Shown piece by piece: positions 25,986 to 37,786 of a stretch of DNA of 64,000 nt. How positions within the stretch are numbered: position 1 is the first letter of the stretch; each line of letters begins with the position of its first letter. The notes beneath the pieces are model-generated. The model was not told the DNA's origin, did not search any database, and saw only the letters and a list, made by a program, of their open reading frames with translations. The stretch comes from Arthrobacter sp. SLBN-112 (lineage in GTDB: Bacteria; Actinomycetota; Actinomycetes; Actinomycetales; Micrococcaceae). Location of the stretch: the NCBI RefSeq assembly GCF_030944625.1, contig NZ_JAUSXY010000001.1:744001-808000 (forward strand), given 5' to 3'. The translations under genes were made by a program, and so were the position numbers.

Positions 25986-26696
25986 ATGCCGGCAGTATCA
26001 GCCGCACAGGGACGCTCCACCACCAGCGGGGGCGCGCAGAGGAGGCGGGCGGGCAGGCCGTCGGCGGCGGTGCTGGACAAGGCAGGGATTACGTCTGCCG
26101 CACTGAAGCTGGTCAGCCGCAAGGGCTATGACGGACTGACCATGGCGGCCCTCGCCAAGGTTCTCGACGTGGCACCGTCCGCACTCTATAACCACGTGGC
26201 ATCCAAGCAGGACGTCCTGCTCCTGGTGGAGGACCACCTGATGTCCCTGGTGGATGTCTCCGGATTTGGCACCGGCGGCTGGGAAGACGCCGTCCGGACC
26301 TGGGCCTGGAGCTACCGGGACGTCTTTGCCGAACATACCCCGCTGATTCCCGTCATCGCCGTCCTGCCGGTTACGGACGCGCCGCAGACCCTCGCCATGT
26401 ACGAAACCGTCAGCAAGGGATTTTCCGACGCCGGATTCCCCCAGGACCACATCGTGCCATCCATCGTGGCACTGGAGTCCTTCATCTTTGGTTCCGCTTA
26501 CGATGTCACGGCACCGGAGGACATCTTCGAATCAGGATCCATGGCCGGATCCACCCCGTACTTCACGGCCGCCGTGCGGAGTTCGGCATCGGGACAGGAC
26601 GCGCCGGCCGGGCAGGAACGGGGCCGCCCGGCCGACACCGCCTTCCACCTTGGTCTCGAGGCCCTGATTGCAGGTTTGGGGGCAATCAGGAGGTAG
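25986..26696 (+). CDS. TetR-family transcriptional regulator, probable polyamine-catabolism repressor
   Basis: About 236 residues from the ATG at 25986, which has GAAAGG at the right distance; an earlier in-frame ATG at 25956 is possible. The N terminus is a flexible Ser/Gly/Arg-rich segment (about 25 residues). The HTH follows: ITSAALKLVSRKGYDGLTMAAL, then VLDVAPSALYNHVASKQDVL. The rest is a helical ligand domain with no recognised signature. The divergent putrescine-oxidase-like gene and the shared 21-bp palindrome suggest it controls amine degradation. Confidence 0.86.
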   Translation: MPAVSAAQGRSTTSGGAQRRRAGRPSAAVLDKAGITSAALKLVSRKGYDGLTMAALAKVLDVAPSALYNHVASKQDVLLLVEDHLMSLVDVSGFGTGGWEDAVRTWAWSYRDVFAEHTPLIPVIAVLPVTDAPQTLAMYETVSKGFSDAGFPQDHIVPSIVALESFIFGSAYDVTAPEDIFESGSMAGSTPYFTAAVRSSASGQDAPAGQERGRPADTAFHLGLEALIAGLGAIRR

Positions 26697-26711
26697 CGGC
26701 CGCTCGGGGCC

Positions 26712-27641
26712 TCATACGGCCTGGTCCACCTCCACGACAATCTTGCCGCGGGTATGACCGGACATGTTGAGCCGGAATGCATCCGCGGCCCGGGCCAGGG
26801 GGAACACCTCCGCAACCTCCACCCGCATTTTCCTGTCATCCACCAAGTCCGCAAGTTCCTGCAGCTGGGCGCCAACAGGGCTTACCCACATCCAGGTGCC
26901 GCCATGCTCCTCAACGTCACTGTCGGCGATCGAGGCATGCCGTCCGCCTGCCGCAAGGACCGCGAGGGTGGCGGCCAGGTTTCCGCCGACGAAATCGGCA
27001 ACCACCTCCACTCCGTCGGGACGGAGGGACCGGACCCGGTCGGCAAGGCCGTCACCATATGTGACGGGTTGGGCACCCAGGGAGCGGAGGAAATCGTGGT
27101 TCTTTTCCGAAGCCGTCGCAATGACGTCGGCCCCCAGCGCCACGGCAATCTGGATGCCCAGGGATCCCACGCCGCCGGCTCCGCCGTGGATCAGGACGGT
27201 CTCACCGGAAGTGAGGCCCAGGCGGTCCAGGACCTGGTAGGCAGTCAAACCCGCCAGCGGCAGCCCTGCGGACCCGTTCCAGTCAAGGGAGGCGGGCTTT
27301 CGGGCCAGGAGCCTTTCGGGCAGGGCAATGTATTCGGCGAAGCTGCCGCCGTGGACATAGTCCTTGCGCCCGTAGGCGATCACCTCGTCGCCGGGCTTGA
27401 ACTGCCGGGAATCAATTCCCACCGATTCCACCACGCCCGCCACATCCCATCCCGGGATCGCCGGAAACTGCAGGTCCATGGCCGCGTCCAGGTATCCCGC
27501 CATGATCTTCCAGTCCACGGGGTTGACCGCAGCCGCCTTTACCTTGACCAGGACCATTCCGGGCCCCACTTTCGGCATGGGCTGTTCCGTGAGCTCAAGA
27601 ACGTCGGGGCTGCCGTATTCGTTGTAAGTAATCGCCTTCAT
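26712..27641 (-). CDS. NADP-dependent quinone-oxidoreductase-like MDR protein
   Basis: 309 residues of the zinc-independent medium-chain dehydrogenase family. It begins MKAITYNEYGSPDVLEL, has the NADPH-binding segment GETVLIHGGAGGVGSLGIQIAVALGA around residues 143-168, and no structural or catalytic zinc ligands. Such proteins reduce quinones or enals with NADPH. It is convergent with the TetR gene and divergent from the dehydratase gene at 27795. Confidence 0.86.
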   Translation of the reverse strand: MKAITYNEYGSPDVLELTEQPMPKVGPGMVLVKVKAAAVNPVDWKIMAGYLDAAMDLQFPAIPGWDVAGVVESVGIDSRQFKPGDEVIAYGRKDYVHGGSFAEYIALPERLLARKPASLDWNGSAGLPLAGLTAYQVLDRLGLTSGETVLIHGGAGGVGSLGIQIAVALGADVIATASEKNHDFLRSLGAQPVTYGDGLADRVRSLRPDGVEVVADFVGGNLAATLAVLAAGGRHASIADSDVEEHGGTWMWVSPVGAQLQELADLVDDRKMRVEVAEVFPLARAADAFRLNMSGHTRGKIVVEVDQAV

Positions 27642-27719
27642 TCCTGCGTCAACAGCGTCCCTGCCCGGCGCTATTCCATCACGGCCCCCGGAAATGGTGG
27701 ATGCCGCACGGGCTACAAT

Positions 27720-27734
27720 ACTTGTAATACAAGT
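27720..27734. promoter_or_regulatory. Candidate GntR (FadR-type) operator
   Basis: Perfect 15-bp palindrome ACTTGTA-A-TACAAGT. Its core TTGTAATACAA fits the TnGTnnnACnA pattern known for FadR-subfamily GntR regulators. It lies about 60 bases before the galactarate/talarate dehydratase gene, whose downstream partner encodes exactly such a regulator. Confidence 0.62.
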
Positions 27735-27794
27735 TTGTAACTTATATCCTAAGGGTATGGGCGATGGAGCCCAGCCACGCCTTTAGGAGAATCC

Positions 27795-28922
27795 ATGAGC
27801 ACCGTCGATCTGATCCGGCACGTCAAGCTGTCCACCGCGCGCCTGCCCCTCACCGTTCCCATCAGCGACGCCAAGGTCTTCACCGGCCGGCAGAAGCCCA
27901 TGACCGAGGTGGTCTTCCTGTTCGCCGAGATCACCACCGAACTCGGGCATTCAGGCATCGGCTTCAGCTACTCCAAGCGGGCCGGCGGGCCCGCCCAGTA
28001 CGCCCACGCAAAAGAGGTCGCCGAAGGCCTGATCGGCGAGGACCCCAATGACATCGCCAGGATCTACACCAAACTCTCGTGGGCCGGCGCCTCAGTGGGC
28101 CGCTCCGGCGTCGCCACCCAGGCCCTCGCCGCCGTCGACATCGCGTTGTACGACCTGAAGGCAAAACGCGCGGGACTGCCGCTGGCGAAGCTCCTGGGCT
28201 CATACCGCGACTCGGTGCGGACCTACAACACCTCCGGCGGCTTCCTCAACGCCACCCTCGATGAGGTGAAGGAACGTGCCACACGGTCCATCGAGGAAGG
28301 CATCGGCGGCATCAAGATCAAGGTGGGCCTGCCGGACAGCAAGGAGGACCTCCGCCGGGTCGCAGGCATCCGGGAGCACATCGGGCCTGACGTTCCGCTG
28401 ATGGTCGACGCCAACCAGCAGTGGGACCGCGTCACCGCCCTGCGCATGGGGCGCCGCCTCGAGGACTTCGACCTGGTCTGGATCGAGGAGCCACTGGACG
28501 CCTACGACTTCGAAGGCCACGCCCACCTGGCGCAGGTCCTGGACACGCCCATCGCCACCGGTGAAATGCTCGCCTCCGTCGCCGAACACAAGGGCCTCAT
28601 CGCCGCCAACGGCTGCGACATCATCCAGCCCGATGCCCCGCGCGTGGGCGGCATCACCCAGTTCCTCCGCCTCGCCGCCCTGGCCGACGAACGCGGCCTG
28701 GGCCTTGCCCCGCACTTCGCCATGGAAATCCACCTCCACCTCGCCGCGGCCTACCCCCGCGAGCCCTGGGTGGAGCACTTCGACTGGCTGGACCCGCTGT
28801 TCAACGAGCGCCTGGAGACCAAGGACGGCCGGATGGTCGTTCCGGACCGCCCGGGCCTCGGCGTCACCCTTAGCGACCAGGCGCGCGCCTGGACCACCGA
28901 GAGCGTGGAATTCGGCGCGTAA
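27795..28922 (+). CDS. Enolase-superfamily L-talarate/galactarate dehydratase-like protein
   Basis: 375 residues, mandelate-racemase subgroup. The KxK motif is present in GIKIKVG, and the metal ligands fall in MVDANQQW (Asp), WIEEPL (Glu) and ATGEML (Glu). The barrel-end HFAMEIHLH supplies the catalytic His. N-terminal PLTVPISDAKVFTGRQKPMTEVVFLFAEI resembles talarate/galactarate dehydratases, which dehydrate the hexarate to a 2-keto-3-deoxy sugar diacid. Ribosome site AGGAGA before the ATG. Followed 9 bases later by the GntR gene, so regulator and enzyme are one operon, with the operator palindrome at 27720-27734 upstream. Confidence 0.82.
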   Translation: MSTVDLIRHVKLSTARLPLTVPISDAKVFTGRQKPMTEVVFLFAEITTELGHSGIGFSYSKRAGGPAQYAHAKEVAEGLIGEDPNDIARIYTKLSWAGASVGRSGVATQALAAVDIALYDLKAKRAGLPLAKLLGSYRDSVRTYNTSGGFLNATLDEVKERATRSIEEGIGGIKIKVGLPDSKEDLRRVAGIREHIGPDVPLMVDANQQWDRVTALRMGRRLEDFDLVWIEEPLDAYDFEGHAHLAQVLDTPIATGEMLASVAEHKGLIAANGCDIIQPDAPRVGGITQFLRLAALADERGLGLAPHFAMEIHLHLAAAYPREPWVEHFDWLDPLFNERLETKDGRMVVPDRPGLGVTLSDQARAWTTESVEFGA

Positions 28923-28931
28923 CCTTGACCC

Positions 28932-29636
28932 ATGAGCCGGAACCTCACCGCGGATCTTGCCGCTGACCTTCGCAACCGCATCGTCGACGGCGTCATCCAG
29001 CCGGGTGAGAAGCTGCCCAGCGAAAACACGCTTATCAGTGACTTCGGCGTCAGCCGCACGGTGGTCCGCGCAGCCCTGACCCGGCTGCAGGCCGAGGGAC
29101 TCGTTGAAACCGAACGCGGGCGCGGCAGTTTCGCCCTCATTCCACCCACGGACGCGCCTTCGGCCAAGCCGGGCGGCCGCCCCGTGACCACTACCGAGGA
29201 CAGGCTCCACCTGCTGGAGTTCCGCATGGGCGTGGAGACGGAGGCCGCGGCATTGGCCGCCCGCAACCGCACGGACAGGCAGTTGCGGGCCGTCGGCACT
29301 GCACTGGAGGCCTTTACCGAGAGCTCGGGCCACCCTGCCCACGCCATGAAGTCGGACTTCGAATTCCACCGCACCGTGGCAGCGGCCTCCGGCAATCCCT
29401 ACTACTCCGACTGCCTGGCAGCCCTGGGGCAGACCATGATCGCGATGCCCCGCACCCGCCTGATGACCGGCGTCGAACATTATGCTCGGGACCATTTCGA
29501 CCAGGTGGTACTGGAACACCGCTCCATCCTGGAAGCCATCGCGGATGGCGACGAGGCTGCCGCGGCGGCCGCCATGCGGAGCCACCTGGCCAATTCGCGA
29601 CGCCGGTTCAAGGCTTCCGCGCGCCCGCCCGGCTAA
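28932..29636 (+). CDS. FadR/GntR-family transcriptional regulator (FCD domain)
   Basis: 234 residues. The winged helix is near the N terminus: IVDGVIQPGEKLPSENTLISDFGVSRTVVRAALTRLQAEGLVETERGRGSF. An FCD ligand domain follows (LLEFRMGVETEAA, DFEFHRTVAAASGNPYY, EHRSILEAIADGDEAAA), with the Asp/His set that binds metal and small acids. The gene directly follows the hexarate dehydratase, and the site at 27720-27734 suits its subfamily, so autoregulation with galactarate or a product as effector is likely. Confidence 0.88.
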   Translation: MSRNLTADLAADLRNRIVDGVIQPGEKLPSENTLISDFGVSRTVVRAALTRLQAEGLVETERGRGSFALIPPTDAPSAKPGGRPVTTTEDRLHLLEFRMGVETEAAALAARNRTDRQLRAVGTALEAFTESSGHPAHAMKSDFEFHRTVAAASGNPYYSDCLAALGQTMIAMPRTRLMTGVEHYARDHFDQVVLEHRSILEAIADGDEAAAAAAMRSHLANSRRRFKASARPPG

Positions 29637-29731
29637 CTTTCCCCCTCGCACGGACTATTCCCCTCGGCGTTCCAGGGGGACTTGACCACATGCCGGGGAG
29701 AAGTGGCATACGGGCGGGACGGGAACGCAAA

Positions 29732-29758
29732 AGAGCCCCGGTCCAAGACCGGGGCTCT
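29732..29758 (-). terminator. Rho-independent terminator after tRNA-Leu
   Basis: 12-bp arms AGAGCCCCGGTC / GACCGGGGCTCT with a 3-base loop. On the minus strand the stem is followed by TTTTGC, directly downstream of the tRNA-Leu gene. Confidence 0.85.
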
Positions 29759-29770
29759 CTAATAATTGCG

Positions 29771-29853
29771 TGCGCGAGGGGGGATTTGAACCCCCACGCC
29801 CTTTCGGACACTGGCACCTGAAGCCAGCGCGTCTGCCGTTCCGCCACTCGCGC
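29771..29853 (-). tRNA. tRNA-Leu (anticodon CAG)
   Basis: The minus strand folds as a class II tRNA: acceptor GCGCGAG / CTCGCGC, D-arm, anticodon arm with loop TTCAGGT giving anticodon CAG, a long variable arm (GTGTCCGAAAGGGCGT) and T-arm with GTTCAAATC. About 83 bases; CCA is not encoded. Confidence 0.95.
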
Positions 29854-30249
29854 GCAACTTCTTCCACTCAGCGGGCCCGGTTTCCCGTACCTGCACCTCG
29901 CAAAAGCAGCGAGATCAAGCATAACGGACACATGCGGCAAATTACCAATTGGCCGCCCGGCAGCCGCCACCCCCATGCCGGGGCCCCTCCGAGGCCACGC
30001 CCAAACCGAACCGAAAACCGGCCGGCAAAGCCGCCCAAAGCCGCGGCGGCTTCGGGGCCGCCCGGTTGTGAATACGAACTTTTCCAGGCGCCCGGCCGTT
30101 GTGGATTAAGGTCATTCACAGGGCTGGCCAGTAGTATCGGGTACAGGAGTGACTGCCTTCGGCGGGCACGCCGCACTGCGGTGCACTGCGCTGCAGGTGC
30201 CGGTCAGGAACAACCACTGCCCCGGAACCGGGGGGAAAGGAGAAGAACC
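29854..30249 (+). other. 396-base intergenic region upstream of the fhaA operon
   Basis: The region presumably holds the operon promoter. TAGTAT at 30132-30137 is a possible -10, but no -35 at a suitable distance was found. Otherwise Pro/Arg-codon-like GC-rich sequence without hairpins or operators that stand out. Confidence 0.35.
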
Positions 30250-30999
30250 ATGGGTCTGCTGGACAAGGTCGAACGCGGCATTGAAAAGGCCGTCCGCGGT
30301 GTCTTCTCCACCGGTTCCAAAGCCCAGGTTGAGCCCGTGGAGATCGCCAGCAGGCTACGCCGCGAAGTGGACCACAAGGCCCTTACCGTGGCCGCCGGCC
30401 GTACACTGGTGCCCAACGTTTTTGACGTCCAGCTCAGTGATGACGATTTCCGGCGCGCGCAGGACTGGGGCACTCCCCTCGCCGAGGAACTCTGCGACGT
30501 CGTCATCAACCATGTCCGCAGCCAGGACTACATTCTCCAGGGCCCGGTCCGGATTTCCTTTCGACGGGACGCCGGGCTTCGCGCCGGTGACTTCGAGATC
30601 GCCTCCTCAACCGAAAAATCACAGGGCTCCGCGGATTCAGCCCCAGCCCAGGCGCGCCCCAACGTTCCGGCAGCACCGAGCCGGCAGCCGTCCAGGCTCC
30701 AGCCTGTGCTCGATATCGACGGCCAGCGTTATTCGCTGAATGCACCGTCCATCATCCTGGGCCGGTCCTCCGAGGCAGACATCCACATCGAGGACACCGG
30801 GGTTTCACGCCGCCACCTCGAAATCCGCACGGCCAACGGCGTAACGAATGCGGTGGACCTCGGATCCACCAACGGCAGCTACGTCAACGGGCAGAGGGTC
30901 TCCGGAAGCACCGAACTCACGGACGGCTCCACCATCACGATGGGACGGACAAAGATCATCTTCCGCCTGCTTCCTGCCAACCCGGGTGGCCGCGCATGA
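30250..30999 (+). CDS. fhaA: FHA domain protein FhaA (DUF3662 + FHA)
   Basis: 249 residues. Residues about 1-115 are the DUF3662 domain (GLLDKVERGIEKAVRGVF, VPNVFDVQLS), followed by a Pro/Ala linker and a C-terminal FHA domain (IILGRSSEADIHI, VSRRHLEIR, DLGSTNGSYVNG) that binds phosphothreonine. In mycobacteria FhaA binds the pseudokinase MviN phosphorylated by PknB and regulates peptidoglycan synthesis. First gene of the overlapping wall-control operon; the ATG follows GGAGAAG. The FhaB ATG overlaps its stop by 4 bases. Confidence 0.92.
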   Translation: MGLLDKVERGIEKAVRGVFSTGSKAQVEPVEIASRLRREVDHKALTVAAGRTLVPNVFDVQLSDDDFRRAQDWGTPLAEELCDVVINHVRSQDYILQGPVRISFRRDAGLRAGDFEIASSTEKSQGSADSAPAQARPNVPAAPSRQPSRLQPVLDIDGQRYSLNAPSIILGRSSEADIHIEDTGVSRRHLEIRTANGVTNAVDLGSTNGSYVNGQRVSGSTELTDGSTITMGRTKIIFRLLPANPGGRA

Positions 31000-31478
31000 G
31001 CGACCTCACCATCACCGCGCTGCGGTTCGGCTTCCTGCTGCTCCTGTGGGTGCTCATCTTCAGCATCGTCTCGGCCATGCGCCGCGACCTCATGGTTGGC
31101 CGCAAAGCTGCGGCCGGGGCACCCACGGCACGCCAGGTGCGCCGGAACCCGGAATTGGCCGAGCCGCCGCAACAGCCCGTGAAGCAGCAGGCCCGGCAAT
31201 TGGTGGTGGTGGAAGGCCCCCTCAAGGGCAAGACCCTTCCCCTGGCCGCCAGCCCCATCCTGCTTGGACGTGCCCAGGAAGCCACCCTGGTCCTGGAGGA
31301 CGATTACGCCTCCGGCCGCCATGCAAGACTCTTCCCGCAGGGCAGCCGGTGGTTCATCGAGGATCTCGGCTCCACCAACGGAACTTATCTGGGAGACCAA
31401 CAACTTACCCGTGCGTTGCCGGTTGAGCCAGGGGTACCCGTGAGAATCGGCAAGACGGTCATTGAATTGAGGCCGTAA
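30996..31478 (+). CDS. fhaB: FHA domain protein FhaB (FipA-like)
   Basis: 160 residues. One transmembrane helix (about 8-28) is followed by a basic linker and a cytoplasmic FHA domain (ILLGRAQEATLVLED, YASGRHARLF, DLGSTNGTYLG). The mycobacterial counterpart links phospho-FtsZ to FtsQ at the septum. The gene overlaps fhaA by 4 bases and ends 2 bases before pstP. Confidence 0.92.
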   Translation: MSDLTITALRFGFLLLLWVLIFSIVSAMRRDLMVGRKAAAGAPTARQVRRNPELAEPPQQPVKQQARQLVVVEGPLKGKTLPLAASPILLGRAQEATLVLEDDYASGRHARLFPQGSRWFIEDLGSTNGTYLGDQQLTRALPVEPGVPVRIGKTVIELRP

Positions 31479-31480
31479 CC

Positions 31481-33189
<1,709 letters not shown>

Positions 33190-33193
<4 letters not shown>

Positions 33194-34587
33194 GCCAGGT
33201 AAGCAGCGCCCCCAAGCCCCGTCGCAATGTTGAACTCCTGCTCCTGGTGCTGGCCCTGGCGGTCGGCGTTGGCGCCAACATGCTGGTGGGGGTGGACCAG
33301 CAGAAGGCCTTCGACTCCGATTTCTGGTTCCAGTCAAGCCTCCTGGCCGCAGCATCCCTGGCCTTTCACGGCGTCCTGCGATTCCGGGCTAAATATGCCG
33401 ATCCGGTAATACTTCCACTTGTGGTCGCCCTTAACGGCCTCGGCCTGGCCATGATCCACCGCCTGGACCCTCCCGGCGGCGATACCGGGAACAACCAGCT
33501 CCGCTGGACGTTGATCGCCATGGCTGTGGCCATCGCCGTTATCTGGTTCCTGAAGGACCACCGGGTGTTGCGCCGGTTCACTTTCATTTCCCTGGCGGCC
33601 AGCGCCGTCCTGCTGGTGCTGCCCCTGATTCCGGGCATCAGCGCAGGTGAGATCCTCGGTGCCCGCGTATGGATCCGGATTGGTCCCATGACCTTCCAGC
33701 CCGGTGAGATCGCAAAGATCACCCTCGCCATCTTCTTTGCCGGGTATCTTTCCTCCAACCGGGACCTGATCCTGCTGGCAGGACGCAAGGTGGGGCCGCT
33801 GCAGTTCCCGCGGTTCAAGGACCTCGGTCCCATGGTCGCTGCCTGGCTGGTGAGCATCGGCGTGCTGGTTTTCCAGAGCGACCTCGGTTCCTCGGTCCTG
33901 TTCTTCGGCCTGTTCATCGTCATGATCTACGTGGCCACCAGCCGCATCAGCTGGGTGGTCATCGGCATGGCCCTGCTCCTGGGCGGCGGCCTCATCGCCT
34001 CACAGGTGTTCTCGCACGTGGGCCTGCGAATCGACGGCTGGCTCAATGCCTTCACCGACCAGGTTTACGGGCGCCAGTACGGCGGCAGCTTCCAGATCGT
34101 GGAGGGCCTCTTCGGCATGGCCAACGGCGGCCTGGTGGGTACCGGCCTGGGGCAGGGCCGCCCCGACCTGGTTCCGTTCGCCAACAGCGACATGATCATT
34201 GCTTCGCTGGGCGAGGAGCTGGGCCTGATCGGGCTCTTCGCGGTGGTCCTGATGTACCTGCTGCTGTTCACCCGCGGGTTCCGAGCCGCCCTGGGCACCC
34301 GGGACGCCTTTGGAAAGCTGCTGGCCTGTGGACTGTCCTTCGCGGTGGCACTTCAGTGCTTCGTGGTGATCGGCGGCGTCACGCGGCTCATCCCGCTGAC
34401 CGGACTCACCACGCCGTTCCTGGCGGCCGGTGGCTCGTCGCTGCTGGCCAACTGGATAATCGTCGGGCTGCTCCTGATGATCTCGCATACGGCCCGGGGC
34501 CCGGTGGACACCACTCCGCTTTCACCGTCGGCCGGGTCGGAATCCACAGGCATTGATACTCCAACCGAGGCGGTGAAGCACGCGTGA
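33190..34587 (+). CDS. rodA: SEDS-family peptidoglycan glycosyltransferase (FtsW/RodA)
   Basis: About 465 residues, with about ten membrane spans. SEDS signatures are present: ARVWIRIGPMTFQPGEIAKI, LGSSVLFFGLF, YGGSFQIVEGLFGMANGGLVGTGLGQG and the C-terminal TTPFLAAGGSSLL. It polymerises lipid II together with the class B PBP encoded next. The start ATG overlaps the pstP stop. Named RodA by position, as in other actinobacterial pkn clusters; the sequence alone cannot separate RodA from FtsW. Confidence 0.92.
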
Positions 34588-36044
34588 ACCAGGCAATACG
34601 GCACTCATGGGTCGCCGCCATCGCAATGTTCGCCCTGATCTTCGGGGCTATCAGCTACGTACAGGTGGTGGGCGCCGACGAGCTCAAGGACAACCCCTGG
34701 AACAAGCGCGCCATCCTCCAGACCTACTGCAATGACCGGGGTTCGATCATTGTGGGCGGGACTCCGGTAGCGGAGTCGGTGGAGAGCAACTCGGAAACCT
34801 GCAAATTCCAGAGGACTTATACCCAGCCTGAGCTATACGCGGGGCTGACCGGGTACTTCTCACAGAATTACGGCGCCACCGGGCTGGAGCAGTCCATGGG
34901 CGCTGAACTGGCCGGGAACTCCGACCAGCTCTTCCTGGACCGTGTGGGCCAGCTCTTCCTGGGAAACCAGCCCAAGGGCGCTTCGGTGGAACTGACCATA
35001 GATCCGCAGCTCCAGCAGCTGGCCTACGGCCTCATCCCGGACGGCCAGCGCGGCTCGATCGTGGTCACCAACCCCAAGACCGGAGCCATCCTTGCCATGG
35101 TCTCCAAACCCTCGTACAACCCGAACCTCGTGGCCACGCAGGATCCAACCGCGGAAAGCACCAATATCAACGAACTGGTCAAGGTGCCGGGCATCAACCT
35201 GAACCAGAACGTCAGCGGCCCCACCGGCGCGCTGCTCGCCCCGGGATCGGTCTTCAAACTCGTGGACACGGCGGCGGCGCTTGCCTCGGGGAAGTACAAC
35301 AAGGACAGCGTGCTGCCCAACCCCGCTGAAATGCCGTTTGACGGCATCCAGTACAAGCTGCCCAACTACGCCGGCGGCAACTGCTACACCAGGGACACGG
35401 CCACCTTCGCGTTCGCGCTGCAGCAGTCCTGCAACACGCCGTTCGCAAGCATTGCGTTGGACCTTGGCCGCAACGCCATCGCCGACCAGGCAAAGAAGTT
35501 CGGGCTTGGCGAGGACGTCGGGGACCAGCTGAAGCTGGGCCATGCCCAGGGCAACGTGTTCCCGGACAACCTGGATGCACCTGGCCTGGCCCAGTCGGCG
35601 ATCGGCCAGAAGGATGTCCGTGCCACGCCCCTGCAGATCAACATGCTGACAAACGCCATCGCCAACGGCGGCGTCCAGATGGCACCCAGCCTCGTCAAGA
35701 CCCTGCGTTCCCCTGACCTGCGCGTCATCGACGAACCACAGCCGCAGCAGCTGCGCACTTCCACCACCCCGGAGATCGCGAAGCAGATCACCGATTGGAT
35801 GACCAGCGTAGTTACTGACGGTATCGCCAAGACGGCCGCCGTCCCGGGCGTCCAGGTCGCGGGTAAGACCGGCACTGCCGAACTCGGAAACGGAACCAAC
35901 AACTCGTGGTTCACGGGGTTCGCCCCTGCTGACAACCCGAAGGTCAGCGTCACGATCGTCATGGAAGGCGTAGACATCTACGCGGGAGCAAAGCTGACCA
36001 GTCCCAACGCGAAGAAGATTTTTGAGGCGGTGTTGAATAAGTGA
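34584..36044 (+). CDS. pbpA: Class B penicillin-binding protein PbpA
   Basis: 486 residues, GTG start overlapping rodA. One N-terminal membrane anchor (about 9-28), a dimerisation region, then the transpeptidase domain. The active-site Ser lies in SVFK (the SxxK motif, within [14 protein letters not shown]), the second motif is SCN and the third is KTGTAE. It cross-links peptidoglycan as partner of the SEDS protein. Confidence 0.93.
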   Translation: MNQAIRHSWVAAIAMFALIFGAISYVQVVGADELKDNPWNKRAILQTYCNDRGSIIVGGTPVAESVESNSETCKFQRTYTQPELYAGLTGYFSQNYGATGLEQSMGAELAGNSDQLFLDRVGQLFLGNQPKGASVELTIDPQLQQLAYGLIPDGQRGSIVVTNPKTGAILAMVSKPSYNPNLVATQDPTAESTNINELVKVPGINLNQNVSGPTGALLAPGSVFKLVDTAAALASGKYNKDSVLPNPAEMPFDGIQYKLPNYAGGNCYTRDTATFAFALQQSCNTPFASIALDLGRNAIADQAKKFGLGEDVGDQLKLGHAQGNVFPDNLDAPGLAQSAIGQKDVRATPLQINMLTNAIANGGVQMAPSLVKTLRSPDLRVIDEPQPQQLRTSTTPEIAKQITDWMTSVVTDGIAKTAAVPGVQVAGKTGTAELGNGTNNSWFTGFAPADNPKVSVTIVMEGVDIYAGAKLTSPNAKKIFEAVLNK

Positions 36045-37723
36045 GGCCTACAACCGGAATCACCCTCGGCGGCAGATTCCAGCTGACCACGCGGATCGCG
36101 ATAGGCGGCATGGGGGAAGTCTGGAAAGCCAAAGACCTCGTCCTGGGACGCATCGTCGCGATCAAGGTGCTGAAGGAGGAATATACCGGTGACCCGGGCT
36201 TCCTGCAGCGTTTCCGCGCCGAGGCCCGGCACACGGCCCTGCTGAACCACGTGGGCATCGCCAACGTCTTCGACTACGGCGAGGAGGAAGGCTCCGCCTA
36301 CCTGGTCATGGAATTGGTCCCGGGGCAGCCGCTGAGCAGCATTATCGAACACGAACAGGTGCTCTCACCGGACCGTACGCTCTCGATGATCGCCCAGACC
36401 GCCCGGGCGTTGGCCGTCGCCCACGCCCAGGGACTTGTCCACCGCGACATCAAGCCCGGAAACCTGCTGATCACCCCCGACGGCCGGGTGAAGGTCACCG
36501 ATTTCGGCATCGCCCGCCTCGCCGACCAGGTCCCCCTCACCCAGACGGGCCAGGTCATGGGGACAGCGCAGTACCTGGCGCCGGAGCAAGCCACGGGACA
36601 GACCGCCACCGGCTCGTCCGACATCTATTCGCTGGGCGTCATCGGTTACGAGTGCCTCACCGGCCACCGGCCCTTCTCCGGTGAATCGCAGATCGCCATC
36701 GCCCTGGCGCAGGTGAACGACGCACCGCCGCCGCTCCCGGAGTCCCTGCCCACCCCGGTCCGTGCACTCCTGATGTCCATGCTGGCCAAGGATCCCAAGA
36801 ACCGCCCGGCCAACGCCATCAAGCTGGCCGAAGCCGCGGAGGCAATCCGGAACGGCGACATCAACGCAGCACGCGCCGCCGTCCCGGGCATGCTGCTGTT
36901 CGATGCCGAAACCGGACCCATCACGGCCCCGGTGGACACCGCTACGGCTCCCACCGGCGTGATCGGTGCGCAGGATTCCGCTCCTACCGCAACCTCGGCG
37001 TTGCCGGTCCTGGGTGCCGGCGCCGCCGGTGCCGCGGCAGGGATGGCAGCAGGCGGGCACGGCCCGCAGGGGCCGCTCGCCCGTGCCAACGCCTTGGCGG
37101 CAGAGCGGAACTGGGACCGGGAGGAGGAGACGTACGACGACGGCCCCGCCGATGAACCCCGGCGCAAGGGCCGCAGCCCCTGGACCTGGCCTTTGGTCGC
37201 CTTGATCCTGCTGCTCCTGTTCGCCCTGGTGGGCTTCCTGCTGAACCAGGTGGGTCTCTTCTCCCCGGCCGGCAACCCGACGTCCGGCGCCAGCACCAGC
37301 AGCAGTCCGTCCGCATCGGCCACCCCCACCCGCACCACCCCGTCGGCCACGCCTACGCAGACCCGCAGCACACCGACCCCCACACCGACGCCGACCCAGG
37401 ACACTGTCAACGTGATCCCCGCGGCCTACCTGGGCAAGGATTACCGGCAGGTACAGGCTTCCCTCGCAGGATTGGGCCTCCAAGTGACGGTCCTGCCGCA
37501 GGAGAGCACCGCAACCCCGGGCACTGTCCTGGAGCTGAACCCCACCGGGACAGTGCCCAAGGGTTCGCTCATTACCGTGATCTACGCGGCAGCACCGAAA
37601 CCGGCCCCCACCACGGCGGCACCAACGCCTGCGCCAACCACCTCGCCCGTGGCTGGGCCGACGCCCATCTCACCGCTTCCAACCTGCGCGGCCGGCCAAA
37701 CGCCCCCAACCTGCGTTCCCTGA
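36041..37723 (+). CDS. pknA: Ser/Thr protein kinase PknA with C-terminal PASTA domain
   Basis: 560 residues from the GTG overlapping pbpA. The kinase domain (about 8-270) has the Gly loop [28 protein letters not shown] and [11 protein letters not shown] variable Ala/Gly linker leads to one membrane helix (about 385-405), a Ser/Thr/Pro segment and one PASTA-like domain ([25 protein letters not shown]), then a Pro/Thr tail. Mycobacterial PknA lacks PASTA, so assignment as PknA rests on order. Confidence 0.88.
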   Translation: MRPTTGITLGGRFQLTTRIAIGGMGEVWKAKDLVLGRIVAIKVLKEEYTGDPGFLQRFRAEARHTALLNHVGIANVFDYGEEEGSAYLVMELVPGQPLSSIIEHEQVLSPDRTLSMIAQTARALAVAHAQGLVHRDIKPGNLLITPDGRVKVTDFGIARLADQVPLTQTGQVMGTAQYLAPEQATGQTATGSSDIYSLGVIGYECLTGHRPFSGESQIAIALAQVNDAPPPLPESLPTPVRALLMSMLAKDPKNRPANAIKLAEAAEAIRNGDINAARAAVPGMLLFDAETGPITAPVDTATAPTGVIGAQDSAPTATSALPVLGAGAAGAAAGMAAGGHGPQGPLARANALAAERNWDREEETYDDGPADEPRRKGRSPWTWPLVALILLLLFALVGFLLNQVGLFSPAGNPTSGASTSSSPSASATPTRTTPSATPTQTRSTPTPTPTPTQDTVNVIPAAYLGKDYRQVQASLAGLGLQVTVLPQESTATPGTVLELNPTGTVPKGSLITVIYAAAPKPAPTTAAPTPAPTTSPVAGPTPISPLPTCAAGQTPPTCVP

Positions 37724-37786
37724 CCGCCGGGACCACCAGTGAATGAGTCATCACGCACACCGTTGCACCGGGAGGACAACCTGCCG

